Below, piece by piece: positions 44,980-54,283 of a stretch of 64,000 nucleotides of DNA. How positions within the stretch are numbered: the stretch's first letter is position 1; each line of letters begins with the position of its first letter. Under the pieces are notes generated by a model. That model had not been told where the DNA came from. It did no database searches and was given only the letters and a program-made list of their open reading frames with translations. Source of the stretch: Candidatus Protochlamydia sp. (GTDB taxonomy: Bacteria; Chlamydiota; Chlamydiia; Chlamydiales; Parachlamydiaceae); assembly GCA_013695355.1 (NCBI GenBank), contig JACDAQ010000025.1, forward strand, positions 62,001 to 126,000, read 5' to 3'. A program made the translations under genes and the position numbers.

Positions 44980-45492
44980 ATGCCGAAATATCGCAATTCA
45001 CTGAATAAAGACCAGGAGGACAAAGATCCCCTGATTTCAAGGCGCTCTTTTCTTGCCATGATGGGTGTTGGGGCATGCCTGATAGGTGCAGGCCAAATGG
45101 TTGGGGCTTCTTTATTGGGCTTTCTCTATCCCAATGCCATGAAAGTTCCGGCAAGCGTTTTTTCAATCGGACGTCCGGAAGAAGTGCTTTCAAGGGATGG
45201 CAAAATTTTTTACCCCAAGCAAAAAGTGTTTGTCGAAACGCAATCGGGTAAGGTGAGAGTCCAGACAGCCGTGTGCACGCATTTAGGATGCACGGTCAAC
45301 CTCGTAGAGACGGGCTATGGATGCCCATGCCATGGTTCAACTTATGACCGACATGGGAAAAATACAGGGGGGCCGGCGCCGAGCCCCCTTGTCTATTTTA
45401 ATGTATTTAAAGGGGCTTCAGGAGAATTAATGGTGGATAAATCTAAGACCACCCTTAATTTTGAAGAAGCCTGGTATACCGCAAATGTTTGA
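44980..45492 (+). CDS. petA: Rieske [2Fe-2S] protein with twin-arginine signal
   Basis: This 170-residue iron-sulfur subunit belongs to a cytochrome bc-type complex. The N-terminus holds the Tat signal [20 protein letters not shown] near residue 20, which also serves as membrane anchor. The Rieske cluster motifs are CTHLGC and CPCHGS, with the two Cys and two His ligands. GPAPSPL near the end is typical. I chose the ATG at 44980 because GAGG precedes it; the frame is open further upstream but overlaps the CcoS-like gene. Export would need the tatA/tatC system at 7.5-8.6 kb. Cytochrome b follows directly. Confidence 0.93.
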   Translation: MPKYRNSLNKDQEDKDPLISRRSFLAMMGVGACLIGAGQMVGASLLGFLYPNAMKVPASVFSIGRPEEVLSRDGKIFYPKQKVFVETQSGKVRVQTAVCTHLGCTVNLVETGYGCPCHGSTYDRHGKNTGGPAPSPLVYFNVFKGASGELMVDKSKTTLNFEEAWYTANV

Positions 45493-45512
45493 GTTATCCC
45501 TCTGGAGTGGTC

Positions 45513-46838
45513 ATGGAAGTTTTTAAAGGCAGAAAAAGGGAGACGTGGGGAGAATATTTAAAAAACCTTCCCTCGCTGTTTGTCCGTTCCATCTTTCGGC
45601 ATAATTATCCTAATAATGATGTTGACAGGTCTGAAATTATTTTTAAAAATTTTTTCTTGCATTTTCATCCGGTCAAATGCCACAAGCATTCCCTCGATCC
45701 CTTTTATACTTTAGGCTTAGGCGCAATAACTACAAGCTTGTTTTTACTGCTCACTTTCACGGGTGTTGTGTTGATGTTTTATTACATCCCGGCAGAAGAC
45801 CGTGCGTATGAGATTATGAAGGACTGGCAGGATACGACTCCTTTCGCAATGATGTACCGGAATATGCATCGCTGGAGCGCCCATTTGATGGTTCTTTTTG
45901 TTTTCCTTCATATGTCGAGGGTATTTTACACTGGTTCGTACAAAGGGACCCGCCGATTCAATTGGGTGATCGGGGTCGTTTTGATGGTATTGACGCTTCT
46001 GCTCTCCTTCACTGGTTATTTGCTTCCATGGGACCAGCTGGCCTTTTGGGCGATCACTGTGGGATCAAATATCGCAGGCTATGTACCTAATCTTCCTGGT
46101 TTTGAGTACAATGTCAATCGGGTGATGCTGCTCGCTTCCACAAATGTCGGTCAGGATGCGCTCATCCGTTTTTATGTCCTGCACGTGGCCCTTCTCCCTT
46201 TAATCACCGGGACCTTGATCGGGGTGCATTTTTGGCGCATCCGCAAAGATGGGGGGCTGTCCCGTCCGCCGGACAGGTTCAGGCCAGATCCCTACCGGGT
46301 GGTGCAGCGTTCAGACACTAAGGAATCTTTTGCGCCGGGTGTTAAAAGAACTTATGGGTTAATGGAGCTTGTACGAGGCACATGTCCAACTGTAGATAAA
46401 GGTCCTTACAATTTCGTTTTTACCTGGCCTCATTTGCTCCGTGCAGAGCTAATTGTATTTCTTTTGACCACAGCCTTTGTACTGGCCCTATCTTTTATCA
46501 ACGCCCCATTAGAAGAGGCCGCCAATCCAGCCAAGCCGCCAAATCCTTCAAAAGCGCCCTGGTATTTCTTAGGATTGCAGGAGATGGTCGCTTACAATGC
46601 CTTTTGGGGCGGCGTTGGAATTCCTACCTTGATCGTTTTGGGGCTGATGGCCATACCTTATTTAGACCGTAATCCCCATGGAGAAGGGTATTGGTTCCAT
46701 CGAAGCCGCTATCTGGCGATATTCATTTATACTTTTTTTATGACATGGCAAGGGATTCTGATTATTGTCGGGACTTATTTTAGAGGAGCAAATTGGGGGT
46801 GGGTATGGCCGTGGACCGAAAATTTTGCCAGGCATTAA
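45513..46838 (+). CDS. petB: cytochrome b of a bc-type complex
   Basis: A 441-residue multi-spanning membrane protein. The heme-ligand histidines appear as HRWSAHLMVLFVFLHMSRVF and, later, FYVLHVALLPLITGTLIGVHF, as in cytochrome b/b6. The Qo-site region carries LSFTGYLLPWDQLAFWAITVG, and the subunit IV-like half has NPAKPPNPSKAPWYFLGLQE (PEWY-type region). It is a single chain joining b6-like and subunit IV-like parts. I chose the ATG at 45513 because GGAG precedes it; a TTG at 45489 overlaps the Rieske stop. The heptaheme cytochrome c gene starts 9 bases later. Confidence 0.92.
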   Translation: MEVFKGRKRETWGEYLKNLPSLFVRSIFRHNYPNNDVDRSEIIFKNFFLHFHPVKCHKHSLDPFYTLGLGAITTSLFLLLTFTGVVLMFYYIPAEDRAYEIMKDWQDTTPFAMMYRNMHRWSAHLMVLFVFLHMSRVFYTGSYKGTRRFNWVIGVVLMVLTLLLSFTGYLLPWDQLAFWAITVGSNIAGYVPNLPGFEYNVNRVMLLASTNVGQDALIRFYVLHVALLPLITGTLIGVHFWRIRKDGGLSRPPDRFRPDPYRVVQRSDTKESFAPGVKRTYGLMELVRGTCPTVDKGPYNFVFTWPHLLRAELIVFLLTTAFVLALSFINAPLEEAANPAKPPNPSKAPWYFLGLQEMVAYNAFWGGVGIPTLIVLGLMAIPYLDRNPHGEGYWFHRSRYLAIFIYTFFMTWQGILIIVGTYFRGANWGWVWPWTENFARH

Positions 46839-46847
46839 GGATGTGCA

Positions 46848-49800
46848 ATGCAGCCTAACACCTCTCAAATTGTTTTGATCTGTTCGGGAATATTAGTCAC
46901 GGCTTTGTTCGGTGTTTTTCTCTACCGCGAACTTTTCCCCGAGTATGCCATTTATCAAAATCATTACATTGCTTTAGAGGAATTTAGATCAGCCTATACA
47001 GGGCAGCCCCCCCCTCCTTTCAAAAAAGAAATCAAGCAAATTGTCATCGAAAGGGAAGATAAAGGCCCACCCTTAGTCGACAGGTGCATTTCATGCCATG
47101 TGGCCTTGCAAATCCCTTATTTTTCTCCAACCAAAATTGCGAAAGATTTAAATGGAAATATCTTACGCGATGCCAAAGGAGTTCCTCTTCAAGTACCCAA
47201 TGAAGAATATATTTGGGGAAAACTAGATAAAAAAATTGCCGCGCTTCGTGATGAAAAAGTACTGGAGCAATTGGAAAGCGAAGGCGGCAAAACAGAAGTG
47301 AAAACTCGTCTGGCCGAGACGGAAAAATATGCTGCCCTGAAAGTTGCGCATGCAGGGCATCAGTCTTATGATGTCGAAAAAGTTCTTTCCATGCATCCAC
47401 TGATAGGAAATGAAACCCGGCCATTTGAATTTCATCCCATTGAAGAATATGGCTGCACTACCTGTCATAATGGAAATGGAAAAGGTTTAACCACGGATAA
47501 AGCCCATGGGCCGGTGTTTGACGGGCAATATGCTATTGAATTTAGAGGCGAAGTCCCTGAATTTACCGAAAAAGACCTCCATAACGATCCTGCTTTTGCC
47601 CGCGTTTTTAATCACAAGCCGGGAGAGGAGCTACTTTTTCAGACTGATCCTCTTTTTGTGGGGGGGTTGATCGAAGCTAAGTGCATGCAGTGTCATCAGA
47701 CAAGCGACACGCAATTGGAAAATGCATCCGCTTCGGCTATGGACCTAACCCAAAGAAGAGAAAAAAAATTTAAAACTATTTCAGATTCTTATAAAAAGGA
47801 AATGGAAGTATTAGTGGACCTGCTTGCATTAAATGCAATGATTGAAAGAATAGGGTACAAAAGAACTGCTCTGGAGCTAAAAAAAAAACAGCATAATTAT
47901 TTTCTTCCGGCAGCTGTGCTTGAAAATACGGCTTCTCAAATCAATTACCTCGAAACAATAGCTAAACAGCAAACGCTTGAAGCGAGTATTGATTTGTTCC
48001 TTGTTTCTGAAATTGATCGTAATTTGGTTTCCATGCTAGGTTCTGAAACGCTTCTAAAATTGGCAAAAACGGCCTACCAAACGAATGGAAAAGATTTCAT
48101 AAAACCCTTTATTAAAGCACATCAAAGCGATTTACAGGCTAAGGGCAGCCTGTTTGTTAAAGGGGAAACTTTGGGTTCTGACAGGGATATTTTAAAGCAT
48201 GCGGAAAATGCACGAAAATCTTTTGAGGCAGCTTTACAGGACCAAAGAGCCCTCTTTTCGCTATCCGAAGTCGACGAGCTGACCCGTCACTATCAAAGAG
48301 GGAAAGAGCTTTATCTTTCGCAAGCCTGTTTTGCTTGCCATCGCATCGCCGGATTTGCCCGTGGAGGGGTGGGACCCGAGTTGACCCGCATAGGAGAAAG
48401 CTATCCTTGGTATATTAAAGAGTCGATTGTGTGGCCGCAAGCCGACTTAAAATCATCAACCATGCCGAACATGCATTTGGACCATCAAGAGCTTGAAGAT
48501 CTAATGGCTTTTCTTTTGGCCCAGAAGGGGAACAGCAAGGCTGTGGCTCAAACAACCCGGCAGGCTGATTTGCAAGCATGGGAAGCAGGCCGCAAGCAGC
48601 CCTGGGAGAAACCCATTTCGCCGGCTGAAATGTACGATTTGAATTATTCAATGACTATTTTTGCAACCGAGGGCTGTGCCAGCTGCCATCGCCTGCAGGG
48701 CTATGAGTCTAAGGTAGGTTTTGCCGTTGAAAATGAAGAAACTGATTTCAACAAGCTTTATGAAGAACAGCGCTGGTTTAAACGTTTATTTCCGGAAGTG
48801 ATGCGCTTAGGCAGCTATGACGAGGAAGTTCCAGGATCAGAAATTATTGCACAAATTGAAAAGCATGCAAAGGAAATCGATAGGCGGATCAGCCCTGCAG
48901 TCAGGGAAAATGGACTGCTGGAAGAAATTGATAAAAAGCATCCTGAAGCTGTTGAAGCGCTCTATTCAAATTTTCGCTTTGCCTCTAGGGCAAAAGACCA
49001 TTACTACAGATCTTTGATCGATAATGAAAAAGATCCTGAGAAAATAAGCCATTATAAATCTGAGCATCTATCCTGGAAGGAGAGAGTGCACCGCATCCTG
49101 ATGATGTACATTCAAACATATGGCCTCGGGCGTCTGATTGGTCCCCACTTAAATTGGTCGGGGATCTACCGTTCGGATGAGTGGCTAATGGAACATTTTC
49201 GTAATCCCTCAGCCCATGTGCCTCATTCCATTATGCCGGTGATCCCTTTTGATGATACAAAGTTCTATGCCCTAGTACACATGTTGAACTATTTGGGTCT
49301 ACAAAACCGAAAGGCAGTAAGGGCTATTTGGCAGCATAAAGGATTCGACCCTCAACAAGCCTATGAAATTCACTGTGCGCAGTGCCATGGTATTGGAGAG
49401 CAGGGATATGGGGTCATTTCTGAATGGATCTATCCAATCCCGAAAAGTTTAAAAAATCCTGATTTTCTTCGCAACCTGACCAAAGAAGAAGCATTTGTAT
49501 CCATTGCCCATGGTGTCAAGGGCTCCCCTATGCCGCCCTGGGGTGAAGTTGCTAAGGATAAACCTGAAATAATAAAGGGTCTTAGTGAAAATCTGCCCAT
49601 TCTTAATGAGGCGGAAATCCGTTATTTGGTTGATTGGATTTATTCTTCATTGCCTGGAGCCGAAGTAATTAAGGAGTCTTCTGAGGTTCCTAAGTGGCGC
49701 TATGGCCCTCAAGATGTGATAGAGGAACTGCGTAAAGAAGGGGGGCGATTGACCCCCATGCCGGAAACAAAAAAATATCCGCCTAAAGAAAAAATATTGC

Positions 49801-50945
49801 CCGAAAGAAACGAGCCGGCCTCTCCTTCGGATGAATCGATTCTTTCTTTATTGCCAACGGGCGAGGGTTATTACGCTTCTCTTCGGCCTGAAGTTTACAC
49901 AAAACAAAATGAACCGCAAATCGCTGTGAGTGATATATTTGACGTTTCAGTAGGTTCAGACAGGTATTACATTAAAAAAGAATACTACACACCCCATAAT
50001 TTGCAGGCAGGACAGCAATATTTTCTTATCAATTGCGCTGCTTGCCATGGAAATGAAGGCGATGGCACTGGAGCACGCGGACAGGCCATGCAGGATGCAA
50101 AACCTCGTATGCTGACCAACCTAGACTGGATCCAATCGCATGATGATCTGCGTTTGATCCGTTCAATAAAGTTTGGCATTCCTGGCACTTCAATGACCCC
50201 CTGGGGTGATTTTACAAGTTCTTTGCAGCGCCTTCAGCTGGTTATGTTCATTCGAACCCTTACCCAGGAAAGAGATAGGCGGGAAAAGCTGCAACAGGCC
50301 CTCTACCAAGCATTTGACACGGCCCTGATTTTGGCTGAAGAAGCGCGGATCGCAGGGAACAAGGAATTGGAAAAAACAATCCGTCAGGCCAAGAAGCAAA
50401 AGGTAGCCGCAAGTCTTGAAGAAGTTGCCGAACTTTATCAAAAAAATTTAGAAGAAAGTAAAAAAATTGCAGCATTGAAGAAGCAGGATGATTATTATGT
50501 GAAAATCAAAGCTGAGCTTAAGCGGGAAAAAGATCTCTATTTTAATCTAGGAGTGAGTCTGATCGCTAAAAATATTGATGATGAAAGTTTAAACAATTTT
50601 TATAAAATTATCCGCTTGCAAGCCGAACGGTACGCATTTAAAGATCAGATTCTTACCGCCAACACTAAAAAAGATGAAAATCTATCTAATGCTTTACGCA
50701 ATAGTATGGATCAGCGTCTTGAGCATAAGATTGGGGAGCTGGAAAAAGAGGGGCTGGAAATTAAAAATAAAAACTCTAATGAACAATTGGCAGCCATACT
50801 AGGAGATCTGGAGGCTTTAAAAAAATTGAAAGCTAAGCTGATCACTGATACGGAGGAAGCCCGCCGCGCTCATGCAAAGCAGATGGATCTTTTGCGCGAG
50901 TTGCAACCTCCACTACTAAATGAAAAATTAAACTTGAATGAATAA
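46848..50945 (+). CDS. large multiheme cytochrome c (seven CXXCH motifs)
   Basis: A 1365-residue protein has an N-terminal membrane anchor (VLICSGILVTALFGVFLYREL) and a very long periplasmic part. Seven c-type heme motifs are seen: CISCH (residue 80), CTTCH (about 203), CMQCH (about 279), CFACH (about 494), CASCH (about 610), CAQCH (about 843) and CAACH (about 1064). Between them are helical stretches. The last 270 residues, after the final heme, are strongly charged and probably coiled coil. It takes the place of cytochrome c1 and probably also of the CcoP heme subunit, joining bc complex and oxidase. It overlaps ccoN by 8 bases. Confidence 0.88.
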   Translation: MQPNTSQIVLICSGILVTALFGVFLYRELFPEYAIYQNHYIALEEFRSAYTGQPPPPFKKEIKQIVIEREDKGPPLVDRCISCHVALQIPYFSPTKIAKDLNGNILRDAKGVPLQVPNEEYIWGKLDKKIAALRDEKVLEQLESEGGKTEVKTRLAETEKYAALKVAHAGHQSYDVEKVLSMHPLIGNETRPFEFHPIEEYGCTTCHNGNGKGLTTDKAHGPVFDGQYAIEFRGEVPEFTEKDLHNDPAFARVFNHKPGEELLFQTDPLFVGGLIEAKCMQCHQTSDTQLENASASAMDLTQRREKKFKTISDSYKKEMEVLVDLLALNAMIERIGYKRTALELKKKQHNYFLPAAVLENTASQINYLETIAKQQTLEASIDLFLVSEIDRNLVSMLGSETLLKLAKTAYQTNGKDFIKPFIKAHQSDLQAKGSLFVKGETLGSDRDILKHAENARKSFEAALQDQRALFSLSEVDELTRHYQRGKELYLSQACFACHRIAGFARGGVGPELTRIGESYPWYIKESIVWPQADLKSSTMPNMHLDHQELEDLMAFLLAQKGNSKAVAQTTRQADLQAWEAGRKQPWEKPISPAEMYDLNYSMTIFATEGCASCHRLQGYESKVGFAVENEETDFNKLYEEQRWFKRLFPEVMRLGSYDEEVPGSEIIAQIEKHAKEIDRRISPAVRENGLLEEIDKKHPEAVEALYSNFRFASRAKDHYYRSLIDNEKDPEKISHYKSEHLSWKERVHRILMMYIQTYGLGRLIGPHLNWSGIYRSDEWLMEHFRNPSAHVPHSIMPVIPFDDTKFYALVHMLNYLGLQNRKAVRAIWQHKGFDPQQAYEIHCAQCHGIGEQGYGVISEWIYPIPKSLKNPDFLRNLTKEEAFVSIAHGVKGSPMPPWGEVAKDKPEIIKGLSENLPILNEAEIRYLVDWIYSSLPGAEVIKESSEVPKWRYGPQDVIEELRKEGGRLTPMPETKKYPPKEKILPERNEPASPSDESILSLLPTGEGYYASLRPEVYTKQNEPQIAVSDIFDVSVGSDRYYIKKEYYTPHNLQAGQQYFLINCAACHGNEGDGTGARGQAMQDAKPRMLTNLDWIQSHDDLRLIRSIKFGIPGTSMTPWGDFTSSLQRLQLVMFIRTLTQERDRREKLQQALYQAFDTALILAEEARIAGNKELEKTIRQAKKQKVAASLEEVAELYQKNLEESKKIAALKKQDDYYVKIKAELKREKDLYFNLGVSLIAKNIDDESLNNFYKIIRLQAERYAFKDQILTANTKKDENLSNALRNSMDQRLEHKIGELEKEGLEIKNKNSNEQLAAILGDLEALKKLKAKLITDTEEARRAHAKQMDLLRELQPPLLNEKLNLNE

Positions 50946-52389
50946 GGATTTACGCTTCATGGTTACATACGATGATCGAGCTGCTAAATTGTTTTTATAT
51001 CCCTCCATCCTTTTTATGCTTGTGGGAATGACAATTGGTGTATTTATCGCTTTTAACGGTTTCATTTTTCCCGATTATTTTTCGGGTGAGTACATCAGTT
51101 TCGGCCGTGTCCGTCCTGTGCATGTCGGCACTGTCACATTGTTATGGCTGCTTTCAGTCAATATTGGACTTATGATGTATTTTATTCCCCGCCTATGCGG
51201 TATCTCATTGTGGGGCCCTCGCCTAGCCTTGTGGGGCGGGGCACTTTGGTGGTTTTCCCTCATTTTGGGAGTGAATTCCTATCCGTGGGGAACAAATTTT
51301 GGATGGGAATATGCCGAACTTCCGACCTGGGTATCTTGGATTCCGATCAAAGTGCTGTTTACCATCGGCTGGTTGATGATCGTGTACAATTTTTTTATGA
51401 CCATTGCAAACCGCCGCTTTGAAAAACTGTACGTTTCATTGTGGTATAGCATGGGTACTTTAATTTGGACGACTTTCATTGTTTTTGTAGGGAGCTTTGC
51501 CATAAACTGGGTGCCTGAAGGAATTTCGCGCGTTAATACAAGCTGGTTTTACGTCCATAATTTAGTAGGGCTAATCTATACTCCTATGGGCTTGGCGGCA
51601 GCTTATTACTTCCTCCCTAAACTGGCAGACACACCCATTTACAGCCACCGTTTGTCCATGATCGGTTTTTGGTCCATCGCTTTTATTTATGCCTGGATTG
51701 GGACCCATCATATCATTCATGGCCCTATTTCCCAGTGGCTTCAAACCGTTTCCATTGTGTTCTCGATCTGGATGTTCATCCCTGTTTGGACAGTCGTATA
51801 CAATTTGTTTGCGACGCTACAAAAAGATTGGCGAAAATATTTTCAGAGCGCTCCAATCCGATTTTTAATGATGGGGAATATTTTTTATCTAATCACTTGC
51901 GCGCAAGGATCCCTTCAAGCGCTGCGTAATGTCAATGAAATCACTTCTAAGACAGATTGGATTATTGGGCATTCTCATATCTCCCTCTATGGTACTTTTA
52001 CATTTTTTGCTATTGCAGGCCTTTATCAGGCTGTTCCAACAATGGTAAAGAAACCTTTATGGTCGGAAAAACTGGCAGACTGGCATTTTGCCTTTAATCT
52101 TTGGGGAAGCCTGATATTTTTATTTTCTCTTTGGCTGGGAGGTTTTTTACAAGGATTGGCATGGGCGAATTGGGCCGACGGCAGTTCCTATGCTGAATTC
52201 CATGATAATTTGACACGCCTCCCTTTTGTGCAAACGATTGCCGATATGAGGGACTGGTGGATTTTGAGAGCAATGGGAGGGGTGATCATCCTGGCAGGTA
52301 ATGTCATCTTTGCCGTCAATCTTTTTAATACCATCGTACTGCCAGTATCCGAACATGAAGAACCGGTAGAAGCAGGAGCACTGGCATGA
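50938..52389 (+). CDS. ccoN: cbb3-type cytochrome c oxidase subunit I (CcoN)
   Basis: This 483-residue catalytic subunit has about twelve membrane helices. Heme and copper ligands are visible in RPVHVGTVTLLWL, FYVHNLVGLIYTP, GTHHIIHGPISQWLQ and IIGHSHISLYGTF, in the right order for a C-type heme-copper oxidase. It reduces oxygen to water with high affinity. The start at 50938 overlaps the multiheme gene; an ATG seven codons later is an alternative. It overlaps ccoO by 4 bases. Confidence 0.95.
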   Translation: MNKDLRFMVTYDDRAAKLFLYPSILFMLVGMTIGVFIAFNGFIFPDYFSGEYISFGRVRPVHVGTVTLLWLLSVNIGLMMYFIPRLCGISLWGPRLALWGGALWWFSLILGVNSYPWGTNFGWEYAELPTWVSWIPIKVLFTIGWLMIVYNFFMTIANRRFEKLYVSLWYSMGTLIWTTFIVFVGSFAINWVPEGISRVNTSWFYVHNLVGLIYTPMGLAAAYYFLPKLADTPIYSHRLSMIGFWSIAFIYAWIGTHHIIHGPISQWLQTVSIVFSIWMFIPVWTVVYNLFATLQKDWRKYFQSAPIRFLMMGNIFYLITCAQGSLQALRNVNEITSKTDWIIGHSHISLYGTFTFFAIAGLYQAVPTMVKKPLWSEKLADWHFAFNLWGSLIFLFSLWLGGFLQGLAWANWADGSSYAEFHDNLTRLPFVQTIADMRDWWILRAMGGVIILAGNVIFAVNLFNTIVLPVSEHEEPVEAGALA

Positions 52390-53684
52390 ACAAGCAAAAA
52401 AAACAGGAAAATCCGCCCCTTAAATACAATTCCATCACAGATTTTCTCCATCAGCTTGACCGTTCTGCTATTTTGACCATCATTGGGGTTGTTTTGCTTT
52501 TTTCAACATCCATTCTCGTTGTATTGATCCTGCCCACCTACGTGGATTCCACCTGGACAAGCCCTTCAAGTCCTTATCAGGCTCAAATGTATGAATTAGA
52601 GGACCCCAATATTTATCTTAGCAGCGCTTCGACCGGTGGAAATGATTTGCAGTACGTACGTCATCTTAAGCAGGATCTAAGCTTAATTGCATTCAAAGAA
52701 TCGGATAACCTACGTTTGATCGCCCCGCTTCAACTTGAACACTATATCACTAAGGTGGACGATCATGAATTAAAATTGACCTCCCGGCTGCTTTTACTGC
52801 GGGAACCGGAGGGAGCAGCGTTGGCCTATGCCAATGAATACCGAGCAAAGCTGCAAGACGGACAAAAAGAAAAAAGCCAGGAAGAAAATCCTATTGGCAA
52901 AGTCAATTATCATATACTCGAGCTTTACGATCCAAATGTTAAAGAGCTCTTTGCTTATGAACCCGCAGGAGGGATTTTGCAAAATTGGGTAGATAAGGAC
53001 TTTAAAATTTTGGATGATAAGACACTCCTTCCCTACGATACTGATTATGGAGTGATCTATTCTCAAAATCCGCAGGAATTCCGCATCACCCCTGTTCGTT
53101 TCGGGTCCAAGGAAGCATGGCGTTACGATCCCGCTGGGACTCCCGTCCAAAGTCTTAAGGAACTGAAAAAGCCGGAAATGGGTTTTCACTCAAGACAGGA
53201 GCTTATCCATTTCGGCGAACATCTTTATGCCATTGAAGGATGCTGGTATTGCCATACTGACCAGACACGTACGTTGATTCAGGACACCGTTTTGAATGGC
53301 TCTGATTCATTTCCAGCACCTCCTTCTTCCGCAAATGAATACATTTATCAAAAAATCACTTTTGCCGGAACGCGGCGCATTGGCCCTGATATTTCCAGGG
53401 TGGGGGTCAAGCGTCCAAGCCGGGATTGGCATAAAGCCCATTTTTGGGCCCCAAAGACGGCCAGCGCCGGTTCCATCATGCCTGCCTTTCAGCACTTTTT
53501 TGATAATGATCCACGAGGAACAGGCAAAAGTTCAGTCGGAATCCCCAATTTTCAGTTTGAGGCGATGTACCAATATATGATGACGAAGGGAACACGTATT
53601 ACACCTCCAACGCAAGCGTGGTGGCTAGGAAAAGACCCCATCAAAACCAAGGAGATCATTGAAGGACAAAGGAGATTGCCATGA
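52386..53684 (+). CDS. ccoO: enlarged cbb3 oxidase mono-heme subunit (CcoO-like)
   Basis: A 432-residue membrane-anchored cytochrome c. One N-terminal helix (ILTIIGVVLLFSTSILVVLIL) lies near residue 40, and one heme site, GCWYCHTDQTRTL, near residue 285. RRIGPDISRVGVKRPSRDWH, AGSIMPAF (the Met ligand region) and the C-terminal FEAMYQYMMTKG agree with CcoO. Usual CcoO is about 200-240 residues; here an extra domain of roughly 200 residues (about 60-265) lies between membrane helix and heme. The role of that insert is unknown. It overlaps both neighbours by 4 bases. Confidence 0.9.
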   Translation: MNKQKKQENPPLKYNSITDFLHQLDRSAILTIIGVVLLFSTSILVVLILPTYVDSTWTSPSSPYQAQMYELEDPNIYLSSASTGGNDLQYVRHLKQDLSLIAFKESDNLRLIAPLQLEHYITKVDDHELKLTSRLLLLREPEGAALAYANEYRAKLQDGQKEKSQEENPIGKVNYHILELYDPNVKELFAYEPAGGILQNWVDKDFKILDDKTLLPYDTDYGVIYSQNPQEFRITPVRFGSKEAWRYDPAGTPVQSLKELKKPEMGFHSRQELIHFGEHLYAIEGCWYCHTDQTRTLIQDTVLNGSDSFPAPPSSANEYIYQKITFAGTRRIGPDISRVGVKRPSRDWHKAHFWAPKTASAGSIMPAFQHFFDNDPRGTGKSSVGIPNFQFEAMYQYMMTKGTRITPPTQAWWLGKDPIKTKEIIEGQRRLP

Positions 53685-53878
53685 ATCAAACCGATGGATT
53701 TGGGATTTATGGAAATTTACTTCATTACGCCATGGTCATAATTTTAGTGGGCAGCGCCATTATGGTATTTATTTATTTGTGGAAGAAGGGACGTTTAGGC
53801 ATGGATGAAGAGGCTAAATATCAAATGATGCAGGATGATGAAAAGAAGGAGGACCAGCATGACGGAACCGACAAATGA
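53681..53878 (+). CDS. CcoQ-like small membrane protein
   Basis: A 65-residue protein has one membrane helix (LLHYAMVIILVGSAIMVFIY) and a charged tail, KKGRLGMDEEAKYQMMQDDE. Position right after CcoO, length and layout fit CcoQ/FixQ. It starts 4 bases before the ccoO stop and overlaps the start of the CcoP-like gene by 20 bases. Its tail resembles that of the CcoS-like peptide at 44835. Confidence 0.75.
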   Translation: MNQTDGFGIYGNLLHYAMVIILVGSAIMVFIYLWKKGRLGMDEEAKYQMMQDDEKKEDQHDGTDK

Positions 53879-54161
53879 AAATGACGAGGCGGAATTTTAT
53901 GGAGATACGGGCATTGCATCGTTTGATGCAAAAGTGCCTAAATTTCTTAAATGGACTTATGCGATTCTGCCTGTTCCAGGCCTGTTATGCCTTTATATTT
54001 TCTGGAATGGAAGCGTCGGCTGGTTCGATCGGGGAGCCTGGCGCGAACTGCAGATTGCAGCCAATACGACCTTCCCCATTGAAAATCAAAACATGCTTCC
54101 TGAAAAAGAAAGGCAGGCAAAAGATAGAAAACCGAAGATTAAACAGATTCCAGATCCCTAA
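53859..54161 (+). CDS. heme-free CcoP-like membrane anchor subunit
   Basis: This 100-residue protein matches only the N-terminal part of CcoP. An acidic start is followed by VPKFLKWTYAILPVPGLLCLYIFWNGS as membrane segment, then GWFDRGAWRELQIAANTTFP as the short periplasmic stretch after it. The two heme c domains normally found in CcoP are absent. I chose the ATG at 53859 because AGGAGG lies seven bases upstream. The heme function is probably carried by the 1365-residue cytochrome c of the same operon. It ends the operon; the next gene is 120 bases away. Confidence 0.75.
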   Translation: MTEPTNENDEAEFYGDTGIASFDAKVPKFLKWTYAILPVPGLLCLYIFWNGSVGWFDRGAWRELQIAANTTFPIENQNMLPEKERQAKDRKPKIKQIPDP

Positions 54162-54283
54162 TTTAATAGGTTTTATTTTAGTTGAATCTATCTATTAAGC
54201 CCCTCTATGCTTGATTAATTCCTTACTACTTTTTGCTAATATAAATAAAAAATTTACAGCAAATCAACTAGCGAAATGATTGG

